From Misgurnus anguillicaudatus (lineage: Eukaryota; Chordata; Actinopteri; Cypriniformes; Cobitidae): DNA of 64,000 nt. Numbering within the stretch: position 1 is the first letter of the stretch; each line of letters starts with the position of its first letter. The stretch lies in assembly GCF_027580225.2 (NCBI RefSeq), contig NC_073339.2, positions 42,587,501-42,651,500 of the forward strand, given 5' to 3'. The translations under genes and the position numbers were made by a program. Below, piece by piece: positions 1 to 29,770 of this stretch. The notes beneath the pieces are model-generated. The model worked only from the letters and a program-made list of their open reading frames with translations, did not search any database and was not told the DNA's origin.

Positions 1-920
1 AAGGAATATAAATGTCTCTAAGAAAAATGTTCTCATCCTCCCCAACAATTTTCAATCATTGTTTAAGCCCTCAATGAACTAACATTAAAAAAAATTAGGT
101 GGAAGGGACATAATTGACGGTGACGCTCAAGATGGCTACCAGGTAAACAGTTCTTATTTTTTCTCTTCAGATAAAAGTTGAAATTTAGTTTGTCATAGTA
201 GACAACTTTTTAGTTCTCATAACCGAAACATGAGTTGTAAATGCATATATTTAATGTAACATCATTTTCCGGTAATGATAATTTTTTAAAAATGATAATC
301 AAAAAAATGTAAATAATTCTATAGGAAAAAATTTTTAAATCCTCTAAAAATAATGGTTATAGTAAGTTCAGAACTTAAAGGTGTAGCGGAGGATTTTCTC
401 GAATTTTAGAAAAGAACCGGTTTTCTCCACTTTTTTAAAAAATGCAATTGCGCAACACTCCTGATTGACAACTAGGAGGACCAATAGTCTTGAAGATCCA
501 CCCAGAAAAAGAAAATCCTCTGCAATACCTTAAATCAGTTCTCAAACTTTCTCAGCGTGCGGCCCCCTTTGTGTACGGTGCAATCCTTCGCGGCCCCCCC
601 AAAGAAAATTTATGACAAAAAACTGTTCTAAAGCTTCACATTTTAATTAAACAAAACATTAAATTATACAAAGTAGTGCCGCCTTATTTTTTTAGGTTTA
701 ATTTCACAGAATTCATGATAAATTAACGTATTTTATAAAAATGTCGTAAAACTGGGGCCCCCCTGGCACCATCTCACGGCCCCCCTGGGGGCCCCCGGAT
801 CCCAGTTTGAGAACCACTGCCTTAAATCTTATATGTGCAAAAAAAAAACTGATGCTGGACACCTAAGTCTGGATTTCGTGAGAATCAACCATTTGTCATC
901 CTAAAAATCCGTCACGCACA
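1..920. mobile_element. Left-truncated copy of the 45.2-kb repeat family
   Basis: The stretch includes CTCATCCTCC, CTCAAGATGGCTACCAGGTA and a right end with GTGAGAATCA. The same landmarks, in the same order, occur in the complete element at 45196-46106. The window edge cuts the left end, and a hAT-like MITE (536-819) is inserted in it. Confidence 0.6.
536..819. mobile_element. hAT-like MITE with 8-bp target duplication
   Basis: Terminal inverted repeats are CAGTTCTCAAAC on the left and GTTTGAGAACCACTG on the right. Perfect 8-bp direct repeats CCTTAAAT flank it at 528-535 and 820-827. Eight-base target duplications and CAG-type ends are typical of hAT transposons. The interior is rich in G/C runs and has no ORF, so it is non-autonomous. 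Confidence 0.85.
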
Positions 921-2948
921 CAAACCTTGCATATGAATTAATCCGTTGCGAAAAAATCTTTATTTTTCTGTCTTTATATTCTGTCTTTGTATTTTGTACT
1001 TTGTTTGGCACACTTTGTGCTGCAAGACGAAGTGGATCAACTTGTCAGATGCTATTCTGGATTTTGCCGTTCGCTTGTACGGTGGCTTTGATGTTAAAGG
1101 GGACAGAGAATGAAAAACCATTTTTACCTTGTCTTTGTTGAATAATGGTAGTCTACCCACATTCACAAACATACAAAAAGTGCTAAACATGCTAAACATC
1201 TCAGTCTCATAGAAATTCCTCTTTTAGAAATGGCAGCCAGAAAACAGCCCAATCTGAAAAACTGATGCTTATGACATCACAGGCATCTAACTGCCCCTCC
1301 ACTTTAAAATAATTGGCTACATTTTTTGAGTGGCAGCAAAGTCAGCCAATCAGGAATGAAATTGCAAGTTAAGCCAGTAGGGGGAGCCAAATAGGTGCAA
1401 AACCACTTGTTTAAAATCCCCCACCCTAATAGAGCTATCTGAGAGAGGTTTTTAGGAAGCTTCTAAGGCATTACAGACCCAAACAAAAAATTTTTTGTCT
1501 ACATGTCACATCACAGAACCAGGATAAATACTCTGTTCAATCATTCTATGTCACCTTTAAAACAGCTCTTGGATGCAAAAAACGCAGAAAATGTAACTTG
1601 ATCCGAATATTTTATAAAGATGAAACTTTCAGAGGCAGTGTGTAAACACAAGGTCATATTTATTTGTTAACATGCAAAAATGTTCAAATGATCTTTACTC
1701 TTCAAAATCAGGATATTCGTGCAAGGGTGTGATGACCTCACATTTTCGTTGGTTGGTTTAACGCTTCAGATAAAAATATAACTGTTACCCGTTTAATGCA
1801 AGCTTAGTTTTGACATTGTTGTTGATTGACACAACAATATAAAATTTATGATTTTCCAAGCACGCATTTGTGTAAAGAAAGAGTGCAATGTGTTTTTATT
1901 TTATTTTATGTATATACAACAAAATTGCAGCATGAATCAGTCATGTTGAATTTGCACTTGAATTTGCAAATGTGTACAACAACACCATTTAACAATAGAT
2001 ACCAGAATAAAAAAAAACTACTGTAGCTTCCACAGTGAATTACAAGAAGTCAACAAACGTCCATGGTGGATAAGACATTATTTGCATGAAAGGCTTAATG
2101 AAGTGAATCAAACAGCATGTCGTCTGAATTTCAATAGATTTGTTGGTGATTTATACATACATTGTGCTGTGGTGTTTGCCCATGCCCAGGGACCCACACA
2201 AACTCCCCTGTGCAATCTTCATCCCTCAGTAGAAGCGGGAATGGTAGATGCTATCGGAGCTCACCCAGGGGCTGGCGTATGGTACAGCCCAGTACAACTA
2301 TTGTTAAAGGTGGGGATTGTTCTCAGGTATGGTGTCAACCACCAGCCCCACCTCCATTATTTTGCTGACCCATTATTTATGATATTACTCCATGTTACGG
2401 TCCAGTGTTGAATTTATCCAACATTATAACACCATATACCTTTCCCATACTATCATTTCATGACCCTGTACAACAGTGCATATTCCCTTGCAAGTATATC
2501 GTCCAGGCATGTACAGTATGTGTAGATATGTCTAAGTTTCAATTTCTTTAAAGATTACCTCTTCTTTTTAAAACCCAGCATGTAAAGATTTAATCAAATA
2601 AATAATTTACTCAATGTCATGCTGTTCCATAGCCATATAACTGTCTTTATTTTTTTATTTTCCTGAAAGTAAAAGGTTTATAAAGCCATATCTTATGTGA
2701 GGTTAAGTTGAGGTCACACAGCAAGGCGTGAACCACTGAAATGAACGTATTTATCTTTATTATGCTTTGCATATCCCCTTCATATCCACTCCAAGCTGTG
2801 CGCAATCTTGTCCTTGAATGCTTGAAATATGTATTTTCATTTCAGCTATATCATCACAATCAGCGTTCAGCTAAACCCTTTAGTAACAGATAGCTCAAAT
2901 TAAACGTAAACATATTATAATTTCACATATGGTATGCTTGTTTTGATG
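921..2948. other. Intron sequence upstream of first visible radil exon
   Basis: AT-rich sequence with no exon that fits RADIL phase or motifs. A CTCF-like word, CCAGTAGGGGGAGC, is at 1375-1388. The open frame at 2082-2411 lacks acceptor/donor context and any recognised motif. Confidence 0.5.
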
Positions 2949-2956
2949 CTTGTAAG

Positions 2957-3420
2957 TAGGGCTGCAACTAGGAAATATTTAGATTTTTTCCACGATTAAT
3001 CGAATCGATTAGTCAGCTAAAAAGCTAAACGATTATTGAGACAAAAATACTTTTATAAGTCTTATTTTATAAGTCTTATTTTATAAGTGCGAATCTTTCA
3101 AACATGGTACGGAGGGTCACATTTCCGGCTGACGTCAGAGGTATTCAGACCAATGACAACATATAGATTAGCTGGCCAATCAGGGACACAGAGTTTTTCA
3201 AATCCCTGCGTTTCAGAAAGAGAGTGAAATCTGAAACTACAAAATGTACGGTATGTGGAAAAAAATTTTTTTTAGCAAACACAAAGTGAACAAAGCGGAG
3301 AGCATCAGCTGTCCAAAGCGATGGTGGTGCGGTGTGCAAGTGACGTCACAGACCAACTAATTTTTAACTATATTTATAATCAATTACTATCAATTTCATC
3401 GATTAGTTGTTGCAGCCCTA
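2957..3420. mobile_element. hAT-like MITE (TAGGGCTGCAAC ends)
   Basis: The ends TAGGGCTGCAACTA and TAGTTGTTGCAGCCCTA are inverted repeats. Flanks CTTGTAAG (2949-2956) and CTTATAAG (3421-3428) match at 7 of 8 bases, consistent with an aged hAT target duplication. Subterminal ATTAATCGAATCGATTAG is mirrored at the other end. Confidence 0.8.
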
Positions 3421-3524
3421 CTTATAAGTGCATTTATTTAGGCAACCTTTAACAGATCACAGGCAGCAGTTTATTTATTAGCTGAAGACAGCAGAGGTAT
3501 TCATTGATTTTCTCTCTGAAACAG

Positions 3525-20151
<16,627 letters not shown>

Positions 20152-20935
20152 GAGTGTGACTGCAAGTGTGACACTACCTAGACGAAATATGAGGAGAGAC
20201 AGCAAGTCCCTCCCTTCCTTAGACGGGAGACAGGAGATTAAGCACACTATAGACCTCGCAGCCCTGTACAATACTGCACTACTTCTCATTTTGAGAATGA
20301 CAGTTTGACAGCTCTCTCTTCTTCTCTTACACAGTTCGATTTTGTTTGTTGAATGTCAAAGAAAGGTATTTGTGCAGGAAATCTGCTTGATGGCAATCCA
20401 GGGCCATTGCTAACGTTCAAGGGGCCCAGAGCAAACGTTTTATGGGTGGCCTGTTTTTCTCCTGCCTAATGAAAAAGCTATAACATAGAGGACATTGGTG
20501 GACACCTCATCAAGAAGACAAGGACAATATTCCCAGCTGACTTTCATCACAATTTCATGACCACAGCCTTGTTGAAACCAGGCAAAAACATTTTAGATGG
20601 CTTTGTGTTAAATTGCTTTAAGTGAAAATTATAAATAATAAACAATTAAAACTATACATACTGCCCTAACTAAATAGGGCGCGATACACCTGCATCAATC
20701 TATTTTCAATACTAAATACATTCTGTAGTTATGCTCCGTTCCAGACAACTCAGATTTAGGATCCCACCTCAAAACCAGAAATAACTTATAAATTAAGTAA
20801 CATTTAAAGTATTTAGTATTAACATTAAAACATTAAAGCTACAAAGGATTTGGTGGGACATCCCAGTTTAAAGTGAAAAGGAGGTAGTGTTTGTCTATGG
20901 TGATCTGAGTGAAACTGCTTCTGAAATGAAATAAA
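20152..20935 (+). other. radil: Probable radil 3' UTR
   Basis: The region after the stop codon holds no coding exon. Two AATAAA polyadenylation hexamers are visible, at 20637-20642 and 20930-20935, giving a 3' UTR of roughly 0.5-0.8 kb. The true cleavage site cannot be read from sequence alone. Confidence 0.45.
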
Positions 20936-20949
20936 GGTAGGGTTGGACT

Positions 20950-21294
20950 TTAAAGGGCCCATGGCATGAAAATGTTAGCATTATACTTTGTAAGTGTGAG
21001 CAAAAATGTGTCGGATTGGATGTGTCCTTTAAAATGCAAATGAGCGGTGCAAACACTGATCACAATGATGGTGGTTTGATGCAATTCAAACTCAATTTTG
21101 CTGTCATTTATTTTTTCTCTTTCTCTCTGCACTAAATGTCAATGCTGTGGTTGGATAGTGCAGATAAAGGGGGCGTTATTATTATAATAACAGCTCCTTA
21201 TGACATCATAAATAGGCCCAAATTTCAATGACCTATTTTTTGCTCACACCTACAAAGTGGCAATGCCGACATTTTCATGTCATGGCCCCTTTTA
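20950..21294. mobile_element. Palindromic MITE (AAAGGGCCCATGGCATG ends)
   Basis: Left end AAAGGGCCCATGGCATGAAA and right end CATTTTCATGTCATGGCCCC are imperfect inverted repeats. Internal CTTTGTAAGTGTGAGC and GCTCACACCTACAAAG are also mirrored. It lies just beyond the second polyadenylation signal of radil. Confidence 0.75.
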
Positions 21295-23820
21295 TTCATC
21301 CATAGAGAACTGATTGGATCGTTTAAAGTTAGGTCATGTTGCTATTTGCTGCGACCTTTCCCGGACCCCGCCCACCTGCCATACCATATGACCGGAAGTA
21401 AAGAGAGGTCGTTTCATGGAGGAGAGGAGATTATGAGGGCACATTATTTTTTTTTAAATAATGAAGCTCACAGATAAGTCATTTGTTATAAATACCCAAT
21501 ATTCCAAAACAAATTACAGTTTTTCATTTTATTTTCATTGCAACTTTAATTGTCCTACCTCGCCTTTAAGCCCCAAAAGCATATTTATTATTTGAATTTA
21601 TTAATAAAACGTACAAAATAACTTAGTTTCATATCATTTTGTGCTGTGAAAGTAATTTGTGTACGTTTGATTTGATGTTTTCACAAGGTAGCATCGCACT
21701 CACTGGAGGCATCATTTTAAACGGTACGTGACGTAAAATGACGCGTCTCCCTGAGGTCGGGGTTGATTCATCTGTCCCAGATCAGTGGTCGGATATCCGA
21801 CTTAAAGTGCCGTTGTATATGTTTATTTCCTGTTTAAATTGGGAAATATCTTAAATCCGAGATGAAACGTAGCTTTTATCAAGCCAGGTAGCCCCGCCCA
21901 AGATGAAGTCTCATTGGGCCGAAGTCCAGGTAGCCCCGCCCAAATAAAATCTCATTGGACTAAAGTCTTTTAATTATGAATATTAATCAACAAGCATGAA
22001 CGCCTAAAGATTGATTATGGTGGATCAGAAGCTACTACTACACTTTACAAAAAAAGTACACAAGTTATTCAAAGACAAACTGAAAAGGCATGCGGTCCAG
22101 AGAAAGATCTTTTTATAAATCAAAGGTATGCATTTGTACTTTATTGATATTTATTTTAAGAGTCCGTTGCGATTAAAGCAACCAAACACCGTTGATTGTG
22201 TGTGATTTTATCGCGTCTGGTTAGGACATGTGGTAAATTACACGAGAAAGCGTGATTTGAGGCACAATTGAATATTATTTAATCGTTCTTGGAAATAATG
22301 AGACGGAAATCTAAATATCACATTTTGCTGTTAAATAAAATCAAAGGTGCAAAGCCTTCCTTATGCAAAATCTTCGAATGAATAAAAATACTGGCTTAAA
22401 TACTTGGTGGAAATATTTACGAATATCTCTTTCTAACTATCTCTGTCTATCTCTCTATCGTACATAACTGTAGTTTAACATGTTAGCAGCTCAGCTCCTA
22501 CTAGTTACTCGCAATGGAAACCACTGTAAGTTCAATAATTTACAACAAGTTACATATATATTGTTTTCAAAATGACAGTGTTATTATACTATATATATAT
22601 ACTTCATAATATAATCTTTTTCCATTTAACGTTATATTTTAAAATACATAAATCTGCACAAGGTTTTGAATACAGAAAAGTGTTTATTTTTTCCATTATT
22701 TCATGTTTGTACTAAACCTGTATCGCAATATTTCATAATTGCTTTGTTTGTTGAACTTGTATTTAAACAATTTATACGGCAACGTACCCAATTGCTATTA
22801 AATTAAAACTCGAAGTCAAACTGGACTTGAATGTGTTGATTTGACAATCAGATGTGACTACAAACGTGACCAGGAGAGGGCGCTAAAAGACTACGAGTGA
22901 ACACAAACATAAACGTATGTGGGATGAATAGTGTAGGGGCTAATAATACACAGCTAAAAAATTAAACGCACACAAGTTATTCATAATATATTGTTTTGTT
23001 TATTATTATTTTTTAATTAAATGTGCTTAAGAATTTGTAAAAATGTATCATTTTGTGTTTGCTGCAATTAAAATGTGATCTCTAGTAATCCGAAACGTGA
23101 ACTAACGTCCAGCAGAGGGCAGTATTGTCCTACAATTCGGGTGATGCTTAAAGAGCTTTCTGTTGTAATGTTTCACCTTTTTATCTGATCTTGTTTGTTA
23201 AAATATCAGCACACTCAATCTCATCTTGTAATTAAGATAATATAAAACATTATATGCCTGCATTATATCCGCCTTCGTGAGCAGATTTTTACTTTGGTAA
23301 CGAAGAGTTGATTTAATGGTTATTCAAGCGAGGCAAATGCCTTTGAAACTCTTGATTCAATAATTATAAGCCAATTATATTCGTAATTACATTGATTTGC
23401 GGTCTGAATGCACAATCCAACATTACTAAACACACAATATATCCACCTTTATGCAACATTTTTTAACTTAGTTTAAGGCGTTTCGGCACTGTAACCAGAT
23501 TTCAAATGTGTTTAAGCAGATAACGCCGCAAAATCCAGTAGCCCATTCTGTTAAATAAGGTGTGATGACGAAATGTCGTCGCATCATCTGATTGGTTGTA
23601 CAAGCAGTCAGTTGAAATTGTTGACCAATTAACAGCCATAGTCTCGCTGATAACCCAAAACATCGGATGCGCTCCAGTTGCAGTTAACGAAGTTGCGCAA
23701 CTGGCATCACGCGCATACGAGGTCCCAGTTGGGTTAAAATCCAGACTTTTAGATCACAATGTTTGAATCCAGGTTTGGAGATACAGCCCACCTCAGCAGC
23801 ACGCTGACAGGTGTAAGATT
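21295..23820. other. Intergenic AT-rich sequence with CTCF-like sites
   Basis: No gene is visible. CCAGGAGAGGGCGC (22870-22883) and CCAGCAGAGGGCAG (23109-23122) match the CTCF core on the + strand. Two copies of a GTAGCCCCGCCCAA/TCTCATTGG block are at about 21890 and 21930. Inverted CCAAT words lie at 23590-23640. Confidence 0.45.
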
Positions 23821-24150
23821 AACTTTGTTAGGAGCGTGCGCGTCCGTGCGCGACAAATTAAATTAATGGAACAAATTTCCTCCGTAATTAAGATAAAAAT
23901 TCGTGTCAGCTATAACCTTGCCTAGCGCTAATTATGTACAAATGATTTATCATCTGTTTCGCTCGGAATATTAATCTTCGGCTCGTCGCAAAGCCGGGGC
24001 TTGTGTTAAGAGATGAGGCTTGATTAACATTGACAGGTCTGGTAACTGCGCTCTCCCTCGCCTCAATTAACAGATAGCGGATGCGCAGGCAAGCAGAACC
24101 CTCTTCTGCAGTCACTAAAATACCCGGGCTTTTACGCACGGCCCCAAAAA
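23820..24150. promoter_or_regulatory. Candidate conserved non-coding element 1
   Basis: Non-repetitive sequence of balanced composition with homeodomain-type TAATTA at 23885-23890 and 23929-23934, further ATTAA/AATTAA words and a TALE-type TGACAG at 24031-24036. It has no splice context or protein signal. An enhancer is inferred; conservation was not tested. Confidence 0.4.
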
Positions 24151-24354
24151 GAAATGCATGTTTTTGTTGGCAGTTCCTTTGTTAAGGCTTCTTCCACATT
24201 TCGCTTATTTTCGCGTAATGGTTACTGTGCCCCTTAAATTGTTATCCGAGTGCAGAAATCCCTAATTCTATTTATAACTATGATATATTAATATGGTTGT
24301 TTTGTCTAACTGTCTCTTTCATGCTGTCGCTGAGGTAATTTTGTGAGGTTAAGA

Positions 24355-24620
24355 AATGCATCATGCGCGCGCACCTCTATCACGGCGCAGGGGTGCTGAT
24401 ACAGAGTGACAGGACACTAAGCTCCTTTATAGCAATGAATGGGCTTGTTGACCGCATCGTCCATCATGAGAAACGAGCAGAAAGAGGATCAACAAAGCCG
24501 GGACATTGTCGGAATAGCGCATTAGTTTATCCACCGGGGCGCAGAAAACCCGTGTAAACGCAGTAACCTTGAACCAGCCCGAAACGTGTTGAATCAACAC
24601 TTAGTGTAAAAAATGAGATG
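24355..24620. promoter_or_regulatory. Candidate conserved non-coding element 2
   Basis: A unique, GC-balanced block with CATGCGCGCGCACC, GAGTGACAGGACAC and CCGGGGCG words, distinct from the AT-rich surroundings. Both strands carry open frames without recognised domains. Function is inferred from composition only. Confidence 0.3.
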
Positions 24621-24764
24621 ACCACAGGACTTGACACAAGAATTGTGGCTTTCATTTTCATTGGGCAGCCTTGGTCCATTATCACAAATGTGCGACAAAA
24701 AGTTAATAATGGAGAAGAAAAGGTCGTAAAGTCTAAATGCAAATTCTGCCTCACTTCCACTTTA

Positions 24765-24858
24765 AGATGCATTTATCCAAAGCAACTTACAGTGCATTTA
24801 AAGTACATTTGATGGGAATCAAACCCATGACCTTTGTACCACAGCAACACTTTTAAGT
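24765..24858. mobile_element. tRNA-derived SINE relic
   Basis: Contains GCATTTATCCAAAGCAACTT, common to fish SINE/LINE tails, and GGGAATCAAACCCATGACC, which resembles the Pol III B-box region in reverse orientation. Truncated. Confidence 0.5.
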
Positions 24859-24959
24859 TAAAAACCACTTCCATGCAAGGTTGTTTTCTAGCTGAAGTGA
24901 CTTGTAAGGTTTGGGTGTATTTTCCATACACCAGCCTTTAGAAGGGTTGATGTGGTGAT

Positions 24960-25290
24960 CAAGCAGGATCAAGGTCTCGTAATGGTGAATCGTTCGACAT
25001 AGACACTAAGAGCGAGATTTATTCAGGGGCATTGACATTCGGTCTATATAGTGCTGATAACAGTGAAGACCCTGAAGAATGTGCTCAGCAGCAGATGATT
25101 TATAGAGCAACCGACTATAATCACTTATCGTTGCAGCCTCTTTCCATCCTCCTCCTCCTCCATGTCAGAACTACCATCTCCGTTTTGCCGGTTCCGACCT
25201 AAATATTCATTGTCTTTTCGAGATCTCCTTATCTTGGAAGCAATAAATCTTCCAACAAGCATTTTGAATCTTGCAACGTTTTTACATCAG
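24960..25290. promoter_or_regulatory. Candidate conserved non-coding element 3
   Basis: A unique block with GCTGATAACAGTGAAGACC, GCAGCAGATGATTTATAG and CCTAAATATTCATTGTC (a Sox-like ATTGTC). It includes a (CCT)n run at 25150. No coding potential in any frame. Confidence 0.35.
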
Positions 25291-26300
25291 GGCATTGAAA
25301 ATGATAATACTGTATTTACAATGTGAATTGGCTTGTTGTTGAGGAAATCCATCATGTTGCGATATATTTGAAGATGAGCACCTGAGAGACATTTGTTCAA
25401 CCACAATTTGTATTCATTCTCACAAATGGTGCCAGTTTGTCAGGGTACTAGATTGGGGGCTTGTTGTCACAAGGAAACGTTATCAGGTTAGAGGCAGGTT
25501 GTCCACCAAATAGCTGATAGTCTATTTAAACTTATTTCAGTGTGACAACATTCCCTATATATATTTATTAAATTAAATGTATCTTTAAATAACAATCAAC
25601 TATATAATCAGCAGCATTTCTGTATAAACATGTGCAAAAATGACTAGACTAAGAGTCTTCCAATGGCAAACCGTTACAGAATATTGGCAAACTCCAGATT
25701 TTTGGCATCCATGTTTAATGGTTTGTATGCAAGGGCTGTTGTGCCAGACCAGATCATAATGTGAGGGCACACACACATGGTCAGGAGTGCAGACTTGCTC
25801 CCAGCGGAGGGTGAATAAATCCAATTTTAATGATGGTTGCTGGTAACTAATAATTGTCTCTGCAGCAGGTAAGATGTAGCATATGGGTTGATATGGCTGG
25901 GGACCTTCGCTGTAAGCACTATGGGTAAAGAAAATCAGCAAAGTTCAAGGAGAATGCAGTCTTTGAATATCTATACATGCAAGTAATCATGCCGAACAGC
26001 AGGCTGTTTTTGAGGTTGAGTGGAAATGATGCTCCTTCCTGAATGCTAAACAGACCTCAAGCATTTCATTGTGAGGTACATTTAACTAAATTGGACGAGG
26101 AAGGTTTCAACATAAAAGTTGCAGAGGATAAAATTATTACTTTATAGAATAAAAACAAACATGACTAAGTTAGATATTGTACATTAATTTATATATTTAT
26201 TTAGTTATGTTAACACTAATATTTGACTCTTTATTGCTCTTAAATGATTGTTTATTACTTAAAGCACAGTTTAACCAGATTAAGCTTAATCTGGTTTTCT
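25290..26300. other. Intergenic sequence, nothing recognised
   Basis: AT-rich sequence with one minus-strand open frame of 113 codons (25600-25941) that lacks domains or splice context. Confidence 0.4.
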
Positions 26301-26309
26301 TATATATAT

Positions 26310-26415
26310 TAATTGGTAGAGCATTAGTGCAAATGATCATGGATTAGATGCCCAAGGAAGAAACATTGATAGGTGCTTTGGATAAAACAACTAGCCAAAT
26401 GCATAAATGTAAATT
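26310..26415 (+). mobile_element. tRNA-derived SINE relic
   Basis: TTGGTAGAGCATTAGTGCAA resembles a Pol III A-box region. The stretch ends with GCTTTGGATAAAACAACTAG and CCAAATGCATAAATGTAAA, a tail widespread in fish SINEs and LINEs. The B box is degraded. Confidence 0.55.
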
Positions 26416-26499
26416 TGTGATCACATCTAAATGTTGTCATATGCATGTCACCATGTGATCTGGTCTCAAGAGAATGTTTGTCTTATTTCCAAGAGATTT

Positions 26500-27960
26500 A
26501 ACATTCCCAATGGCACAAAATCTCTAGATTCTAGTGCTCTTACACCCCTATTTGCTTGTTCCACCTCACGCCTATATTTTGAGGAATAGGAATCTCCTTT
26601 TTTTTCAGATGAAACGAATGAACGACTTGACACAGTTCGTTGTAATGGGGTGACAAAATGAATCACGACTCCTCCAAGTATCCATCACGACCCAAAAGGT
26701 GACCACAAATGATATGTGAACCACTATATATTGATTACCCGTGTACTACAAGTGTCGAGTTTAATGTGCGCACAGCGCCAAAAGGGCGCCTTGGACAGCT
26801 GCAACCTTAACTCTTCTTTGATAGATTTTAATGGTGAAATATTGATTTCTGTCTGGTCAAGGTCTACTGGTAGGGGCCAAAGTCATTTGTTGGGCAGAGC
26901 CGGACACCCGGTTTGCGAGTCACAATCAATCATGTTGGCACGGTGCGCCAAAAAAGGAAAGGAAGGGAAGAAAAATCAGTGGAAGAGCGCGGAGAAAAAA
27001 TACGATTCCCTCTCCGTACTCCTCTCTCCTTTATCGTCGGGGAAATAAAAGGAAATATGAGCGCAATGTCAGTTTATTGAGTGGAGCGGCTCGGGCAAAT
27101 TGCACATGACGTTGGGTAGGCGGAGAGGCCCGCGAGTGAAAATGAAGGTGTGGAGAGAAAAAAGCAAGAAAGAGAACGACTATGTTTTATTTAAACATCC
27201 TTCGGGAGACTACAGGCTCAGGTAATCTGTTGTGTTACAACTCAGTGCCCCGTTCCCCTCCATCCGCCGCGATAACGGCGCGCGCCTAATAGGAACCCAT
27301 CAATCACAATAAGCTTCCAATTTCGCCCAGTGTCTCGACACACTCCGCCACTGTTTAACGGGCGCTAATAACGGTGATAACATACTTCTATAGCCGCAGA
27401 TAGCGACCCGGGCTCATCCGAGAGGTCATTTCCGCGCGCAGATTAAACAGAGGCGAAGTCAGCATCTCTTTTAACTGGAGGATGTAATATACGAGGGGAA
27501 GTGATGGTGAAATGACGCAAAGGAGTGGATGAAAACAAAATCATACAGATGAGGATAAAGGAGAGTACGCCGTGTAAAGCGCCATCGGGGGTGCCGTGAC
27601 CAAAACTACAAAGATTGAATAAAGAGGGGGGCCGTGATCTGATTGTGATTACCTTGCTTACCCAAATGATTTTTGCTCCATTGGTTTGCTCGATTGCACT
27701 GGTTGAAGAAAGCAGTCTATTAGGGTGTCAAGGTAACTGGATTCGTCTGGCCTCTCTCTCTCCTAACCCATCACAATGAGCCTCTGCGGTAAAAAAGACC
27801 TATACGATGAGATAAATTCATAGTGGCTGCGGTAGCAGTGCGGTAATGAACATGCCACGTTTAACCGCACGTCAAAGCGCGCTAATTACAGTCTTTATCC
27901 ATGAGACGTGATGGCGTATAGATGTCAAGGGAAAAGGCCTACTGGTAGCATGGAGCCGAC
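26500..27960. promoter_or_regulatory. Candidate conserved non-coding block 4 (long)
   Basis: About 1.4 kb of unique, GC-richer sequence with several CpGs (GGCGGAGAGGCCCGCGAG near 27120, GCCGCGATAACGGCGCGCGC near 27265). No frame matches a known protein and no AG-ORF-GT unit with a recognised motif is seen. It could be a cluster of enhancers or a remote promoter; the evidence is compositional. Confidence 0.35.
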
Positions 27961-27999
27961 GTGCTACTTTGCAATTCAAACTACAATTTGAGCATTGCC

Positions 28000-29550
28000 T
28001 AAAGCAAACATTATAAAATTAGATGCGTTTTATGACAAATTGTCGTTACTTACCTGCTGAAAACAACAATACACATTCTAATGTTTAATGGTTTCTATTA
28101 CAAAAACATAAAAAAACAAACTTACAAAAAATGTATTGTGTTTTATTCCAAACTAGTAGGATTTAATGATGTTCAGATAACTTCCCACTAGAAACCAGCA
28201 CTTTAGATCCACAGAGACCATAAAAATACAATTTCCATATACATAATCCATGATAGGGATTATTGTTTATCAGGCTATATTTTTCTCAGTTTTGGTGTCC
28301 TGTTGAATTTTCTGTAAATCCCCAGGAGGTGGCGCACAGTCACTTATTTAAAAAATGCCATATAGCTTCATGTCCACCTTTAATATCTGCTGAACATGTT
28401 CAGATTCACCCGAGCAGTTTCATGGGGACTGAGATGTGTTGAAGGTGACGTGACACTTCAGCAGACATTTGTACAGACCCGTTTCTATAGACCGCGTGTT
28501 TATTAGGGAATACATACACGTTACTGAATGTCATCGTATTGACTAAAGATGTAATTTTGTACATATTTGATATATTCATCAGTTTGGTATTTTTAATTTG
28601 TAGAAATATATCGTTTAAATAAAGTAAGAAACAGCCAAATAAACAAATAATAAACGTTTTAATATTCAGTAAGAATTGTTGCAATATTAATATATAAACA
28701 CGGATTGCAACAACAATTAATACAATTCATTGCAATTTATTATAAATTCCTTGCTTTCAATTCATACTCAAACTACATTGAAGTCTATTAAGCATGGGTG
28801 TAATTTGCCGATTTGAGGAATTATAAATACCAACCACACACTTTAGTGCATAAGATTCCGTGAATATGCATTATTAGTACACGACTATGAATTTTCATTT
28901 GCGTACTATTTCTATTATTTATAGAATTTAATCTGGACTATTTTGTAGGTTATCAAACGTGATTGAAAAATTACAAAAGTGTCAAGTTAGAATTAAAATA
29001 TTTCTTATAAAATATACACTTTTAATTTATTTATATATTTTGTTTAATTCGAAAATATAGCATTTATCTTTTCGTGTTGCAAAACTTAATTAAAAATTCA
29101 CTATAAAGCTAAAACATTAAAATACTGTTTTTAAGACTTCAAATAGCGGTTTTGTAAACCACTGACGAAATATGTCATGTTAATATCGAATTATTTATTA
29201 GATAAAGATCGGATGGAGTTATTTTATGTGGTTTTGCCTCAGGCAGTCACCACCCTATTCGGTGAATTTTACACATGTCCACACTTTGTTTACTTACACT
29301 TTTGATTTTTTTGCCAGCTTTTATTATGTAATGAATGTTACCAAGCGCATTTTTCAATTAATATTAAGTGCTACTTAGCCGTAACTGTAAGTTAGTTGTG
29401 TTTATGCATGTTTAAGTATTTAAAACTTTTATTAATATTAAAACAATGGAAGTAAAAATAATTTTTTATCATTGATGCAACATACCTTCCTCACTCTCTC
29501 TTATAGCTAAACTATTTTGTATTTTATAGTTGTACACGTTTCAGATGAAT
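28000..29550. other. AT-rich intergenic sequence
   Basis: No gene or clear element was recognised. A CTCF-like core CCAGGAGGTGGCGC is at 28322-28335. Confidence 0.4.
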
Positions 29551-29554
29551 CTTA

Positions 29555-29770
29555 AATGATATCACATCAGAAGCCATCAGAATAGCTCATTAATAGACAG
29601 TGGTTAGTAACTGAGGAAAGATCCACTTCCTATTGCTGCCCTTTCCCATTGTGGATCTTACTAATGCCATAGAGCTGCCAGTCAAAGATCTGATCATGAG
29701 TCATGTTGGTCAAGAAACAGAACAATGAAGGGGTCATGTTAGGCTCTATCTACTAACTAGTTCCCTGGCA
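29555..29770. promoter_or_regulatory. Candidate conserved non-coding element 5
   Basis: A unique block with GAAAGATCCACTTCCTATTG, GTGGATCTTACTAATGCC and GTCAAAGATCTGATCATGAG (TCAAAG is TCF/LEF-like). It is bounded by AT-rich DNA. Inferred only. Confidence 0.3.

Noticed and set aside
2082..2411. 109-codon frame as a possible earlier radil exon
   Set aside because: It shows no RADIL motif, no fitting acceptor or donor and no compatible phase with exon a.
24765..24858. Possible tRNA gene from the GGGAATCAAACCC word
   Set aside because: There is only a B-box-like part without a full cloverleaf, and it is joined to a SINE tail.
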